Part shown: piece after piece, positions 5,742 to 7,893 of the stretch
How positions within the stretch are numbered: position 1 is the stretch's first letter
How the letters are laid out: each line of letters opens with the position of its first letter
NCBI GenBank assembly: GCA_002482865.1
Contig: DLGU01000148.1
Coordinates: 12,900-20,792 of the forward strand
Direction: 5' to 3'
Origin: Porphyrobacter sp. UBA7686
Lineage (GTDB): Bacteria > Pseudomonadota > Alphaproteobacteria > Sphingomonadales > Sphingomonadaceae
DNA: 7,893 nucleotides
The notes under the pieces: model-generated
Told to the model about the DNA's origin: nothing
The model's database searches: none
The model's input: the letters and a program-made list of their open reading frames with translations, nothing else
Program-made: the position numbers and the translations under genes

Positions 5742-6944
5742 TCAGACTTCGAGCGCCGCCACGCCGGGCAGCACCCGGCCTTCCATCCATTCGAGGAAGG
5801 CGCCGCCAGCGGTTGAAATATAGGTAAAATCTTCCGAAACACCCGCCTGCGCGAGGGCCGCTACCGTATCGCCGCCGCCGGCCACGCTGATCAGCGAACC
5901 TTCCAGCGTGAGCGCCGCCGCTGTGCGCGCCAAGGCGATAGTCGCAGCGTCGAACGGCTCGGTCTCGAACGCGCCGAGCGGGCCATTCCACACCAGCGTA
6001 CGGCAGGTCTTGAGCACGTCAGCCAACGCTTCCACCGCCTGCGGGCCCACATCGAGGATCATTTCATCGGCAGCGACTTCGTGGACGTTGCAAGTGCGCA
6101 AACTCGCCGGGTTGGCAGCGAATTCTTTCGCTACCACCACGTCATAAGGCAGATGGACAGTGCAGCCCGCATTGTCCGCTTCGTCCATGATCCGGGCCAC
6201 GGTTGCGGCCAAATCGTGCTCGCACAGCGACTTGCCGACATCCACTCCGCGCGCGGCGAGGAAAGTGTTGGCCATGCCGCCGCCGATGATCAGGTGCTGC
6301 ACCTTGCCGACCAGATGTTCGAGCACGGCGAGCTTGGACGAAACCTTGGCCCCGCCGACCACAGCCGCGACCGGCTGCTGCGGCGAGCCGAGCGCGGCGT
6401 CGAGCGCCTTCAACTCGGCCTCCATCGAACGACCGGCATAAGACGGCAGGAAATGCGTCAACCCCTCGGTTGTCGCATGGGCGCGGTGGGCGGCGCTGAA
6501 GGCGTCGTTCACATATAGCGTGCCATGTGCGGCGATGGCCTGCGCAAAGTTGGGATCATTGCCCTCCTCGCCCGGCCAGAAGCGGGTGTTGTCGAGCAAC
6601 CCGATATCGCCGCTGCGCAGGATGGTGCTGACCGCCTGATCGACCACCGGCCCGGCGATCTCGGGGATGAACATGACCTCCTTACCCAACACCCGCTCGA
6701 CATCGCCGATCACCATGCTGGTCGACAGCATCGAAGACCGCTGCCCGCCCGGACGTCCGAAATGCGCCAGCAGCAGCACCTTGGCCCCGCGTCCGGCGAG
6801 TTCAAGTATAGTGGGGCGCGCCGCTTCAACCCGGGTGACGTCGGTGGCCGAGCCATCCTTCATTGGCAGGTTGAGATCGACACGCACCAACGCGACCTCT
6901 CCGGTCAGGTCGGCGGGCAGATCATCGAGGGTTTTGAAGCTCAT
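5742..6944 (-). CDS. pgk: Phosphoglycerate kinase
   Basis: PGK (400 aa, normal for bacteria) transfers the acyl phosphate of 1,3-bisphosphoglycerate to ADP, giving 3-phosphoglycerate and ATP; cytoplasmic. The substrate-binding N-domain shows VRVDLNLPM (R21, D23, N25), AHFGRPGG (60-67), [14 protein letters not shown] with R121, and [14 protein letters not shown] with R153. The nucleotide-binding C-domain shows [12 protein letters not shown] (194-205), [12 protein letters not shown] (218-229), [11 protein letters not shown] (317-327), [11 protein letters not shown] (354-364) and [15 protein letters not shown] (375-389). The hinge and both domains are intact. Variants such as HFGRP for HLGRP and STAGGAF for STGGGAS fit what I recall of alphaproteobacteria. 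The ATG at 6944 gives the standard N-terminus. A GGAAG at 6958-6954 lies about 9 bases upstream, partly inside the base of the hairpin repeat that separates this gene from gap. Two small genes follow with 2-base gaps. Confidence 0.97.
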   Translation of the reverse strand: MSFKTLDDLPADLTGEVALVRVDLNLPMKDGSATDVTRVEAARPTILELAGRGAKVLLLAHFGRPGGQRSSMLSTSMVIGDVERVLGKEVMFIPEIAGPVVDQAVSTILRSGDIGLLDNTRFWPGEEGNDPNFAQAIAAHGTLYVNDAFSAAHRAHATTEGLTHFLPSYAGRSMEAELKALDAALGSPQQPVAAVVGGAKVSSKLAVLEHLVGKVQHLIIGGGMANTFLAARGVDVGKSLCEHDLAATVARIMDEADNAGCTVHLPYDVVVAKEFAANPASLRTCNVHEVAADEMILDVGPQAVEALADVLKTCRTLVWNGPLGAFETEPFDAATIALARTAAALTLEGSLISVAGGGDTVAALAQAGVSEDFTYISTAGGAFLEWMEGRVLPGVAALEV

Positions 6945-6956
6945 GGCTCACCACTT

Positions 6957-7024
6957 CCGTTCGGTTCGAGCGCAGTCGAGAACCGCTCGTGTCAGGGTGT
7001 CTCGACTGCGCTCGACACGAACGG
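6957..7024. repeat. Long imperfect inverted repeat (sphingomonad-type intergenic element) between gap and pgk
   Basis: The left arm, CCGTTCG-gt-TCGAGCGCAGTCGAG (6957-6980), and the right arm, CTCGACTGCGCTCGA-ca-CGAACGG (7001-7024), are reverse complements over 7 + 15 bases with a 2-base mismatch, plus a further A-T pair (6981/7000), enclosing an 18-base loop. Secondary pairing is possible too (AGAACC at 6979-6984 with GGTTCT at 7023-7028). It occupies most of the 95-base gap and would be transcribed in a gap-pgk mRNA as a strong stem-loop, ending about 12 bases before the pgk ATG. No T-tract follows, so it is not a standard terminator. From memory, the TCGAGCGCAGTCGAG core recurs in intergenic regions of Sphingomonadales genomes as a REP-like element. 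Confidence 0.85.
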
Positions 7025-7039
7025 TTCTATGCGGTCTGA

Positions 7040-7893
7040 TCAGAGGAACTTCGCCATCACCCCGGCGGTGTCGATCATCCGGTTGGAGAAGCCCCATTCA
7101 TTGTCATACCAGCTGACCACGCGGGCAAGCTTGCCCTCCATCACGCTGGTTTCGAGGCTGTCGACGGTCGAGGACGCCGGATAGTGGTTGAAGTCCGAGC
7201 TGACGAGCGGCTGATCGGTGTAATCGAGCACGCCCTTCATCGCCCCTTCGGCCGCCGCCTTCAGCGCTTCGTTGATTTCTTCCTTGGTCGTCTCGCGGCT
7301 CGGCACGAACACCAGATCGACCATCGAGACATTCGGGGTCGGCACGCGCACCGATGAGCCGTCGAGCTTGCCCTTCAGCTCAGGAAGAACCAGACCCACA
7401 GCGCGCGCGGCGCCGGTCGTGGTCGGGATCATGTTCTGCGCACCGGCCCGCGCACGGCGCAGATCGGAGTGGATCTGGTCGAGCATCCGCTGGTCATTGG
7501 TGTAGCTGTGGATCGTGGTCATGAACCCGCGCTCGATCCCGATCACGTCGTTCAGCACCTTTGCCACGGGGGCAAGGCAATTGGTCGTGCAGCTTGCGTT
7601 CGAGATGATCACGTCATCGCCGGTCAGCGTTTCGTGGTTCACGCCGTAAACGATCGTCTTGGAAACGCCTGTCGCAGGCGCGGAGATCAGCACGCGCTTA
7701 GCCCCGGCGGCCAGATGCGGGCGGCTCGCTTCGTCGGACTGGAAGAAGCCGGTGCATTCGAGCACGATGTCCACACCCATGGCGGCGTGCGGCAGGTTGG
7801 CCGGATCGCGTTCCTTGGTCACGGCAATCCGCTTGCCATTAACGATGATCGCATCGCCATCAGCGGTCACTTCGCCGCCGAAGCGGCCATGGA
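7040..7893 (-). CDS. gap: Glyceraldehyde-3-phosphate dehydrogenase, 5' end outside window
   Basis: The C-terminal 283 residues of phosphorylating GAPDH are visible; about 50 N-terminal residues, including the first part of the NAD(P)-binding Rossmann fold, lie past the right edge. The enzyme oxidises glyceraldehyde 3-phosphate with inorganic phosphate to 1,3-bisphosphoglycerate, the substrate of the next gene, pgk. Seen: HGRFGGEV at the edge (usual DSVHGRF context), [32 protein letters not shown] with the catalytic cysteine codon at 7591-7589, [23 protein letters not shown], the anion-site [30 protein letters not shown], and [16 protein letters not shown] near the C-terminus. The reading frame is open through the edge; a GTG at 7870 is internal (GGEV), not the start. 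The dinucleotide preference cannot be judged because the key N-terminal loop is missing. Confidence 0.97.
   Translation of the reverse strand, partial: HGRFGGEVTADGDAIIVNGKRIAVTKERDPANLPHAAMGVDIVLECTGFFQSDEASRPHLAAGAKRVLISAPATGVSKTIVYGVNHETLTGDDVIISNASCTTNCLAPVAKVLNDVIGIERGFMTTIHSYTNDQRMLDQIHSDLRRARAGAQNMIPTTTGAARAVGLVLPELKGKLDGSSVRVPTPNVSMVDLVFVPSRETTKEEINEALKAAAEGAMKGVLDYTDQPLVSSDFNHYPASSTVDSLETSVMEGKLARVVSWYDNEWGFSNRMIDTAGVMAKFL

Noticed and set aside
4853..5823. Plus-strand open reading frames opposite the thioesterase and NTF2-like genes
   Set aside because: They are shadows of two tightly coupled minus-strand genes with recognisable domains.
7868..7870. GTG at 7870 as the gap start codon
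   Set aside because: The frame continues upstream with HGRFGGE, which is conserved GAPDH sequence, so the true start is beyond the window edge.

Overview
This window looks like chromosomal DNA from a high-GC alphaproteobacterium. The protein style (GAPDH, PGK and class I aldolase sequences, the Sphingomonas-type P-loop protein, the TCGAGCGCAGTCGAG intergenic repeat) points to Sphingomonadales, perhaps an Erythrobacter/Porphyrobacter relative; that placement is inference from remembered family features. Ten or eleven genes fill the window almost completely and no intergenic gap exceeds about 175 bases. I see no RNA genes, CRISPR, insertion sequences, phage genes or defence systems.

Read in the direction of most transcription (minus strand, right to left), the window opens with a glycolysis block. 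The 3' part of gap (GAPDH) is followed by a 97-base spacer holding a long imperfect hairpin repeat, then complete pgk. Two small enzyme-like genes, an NTF2-like/DUF4440-type protein and a PaaI-type hotdog thioesterase, are stitched to pgk with 2-base gaps and look co-transcribed with it. A GC-rich hairpin and an operator-like palindrome separate these from a class I fructose-bisphosphate aldolase gene. GAPDH, PGK and aldolase catalyse neighbouring steps of lower glycolysis/gluconeogenesis, so this is a central-carbon cluster.

A small plus-strand lipoprotein gene converges on the aldolase gene with only 3 bases between stop codons. Divergent from it, on the minus strand, is thiE (thiamine phosphate synthase), followed by a sulfotransferase-like P-loop protein of moderately lower GC. 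A small plus-strand exported protein converges on that gene and is divergent from efp. At the left edge, efp (elongation factor P) is followed after 9 bases by suhB (inositol monophosphatase family), whose 3' part lies outside the window.

Most of the window is ordinary housekeeping DNA, and I found no convincing new multi-gene system. The items most worth a second look are the hairpin repeat inside the gap-pgk transcript, the NTF2-like/thioesterase pair embedded in the glycolytic operon, the unusual P-loop protein, and the palindrome ahead of the aldolase gene.
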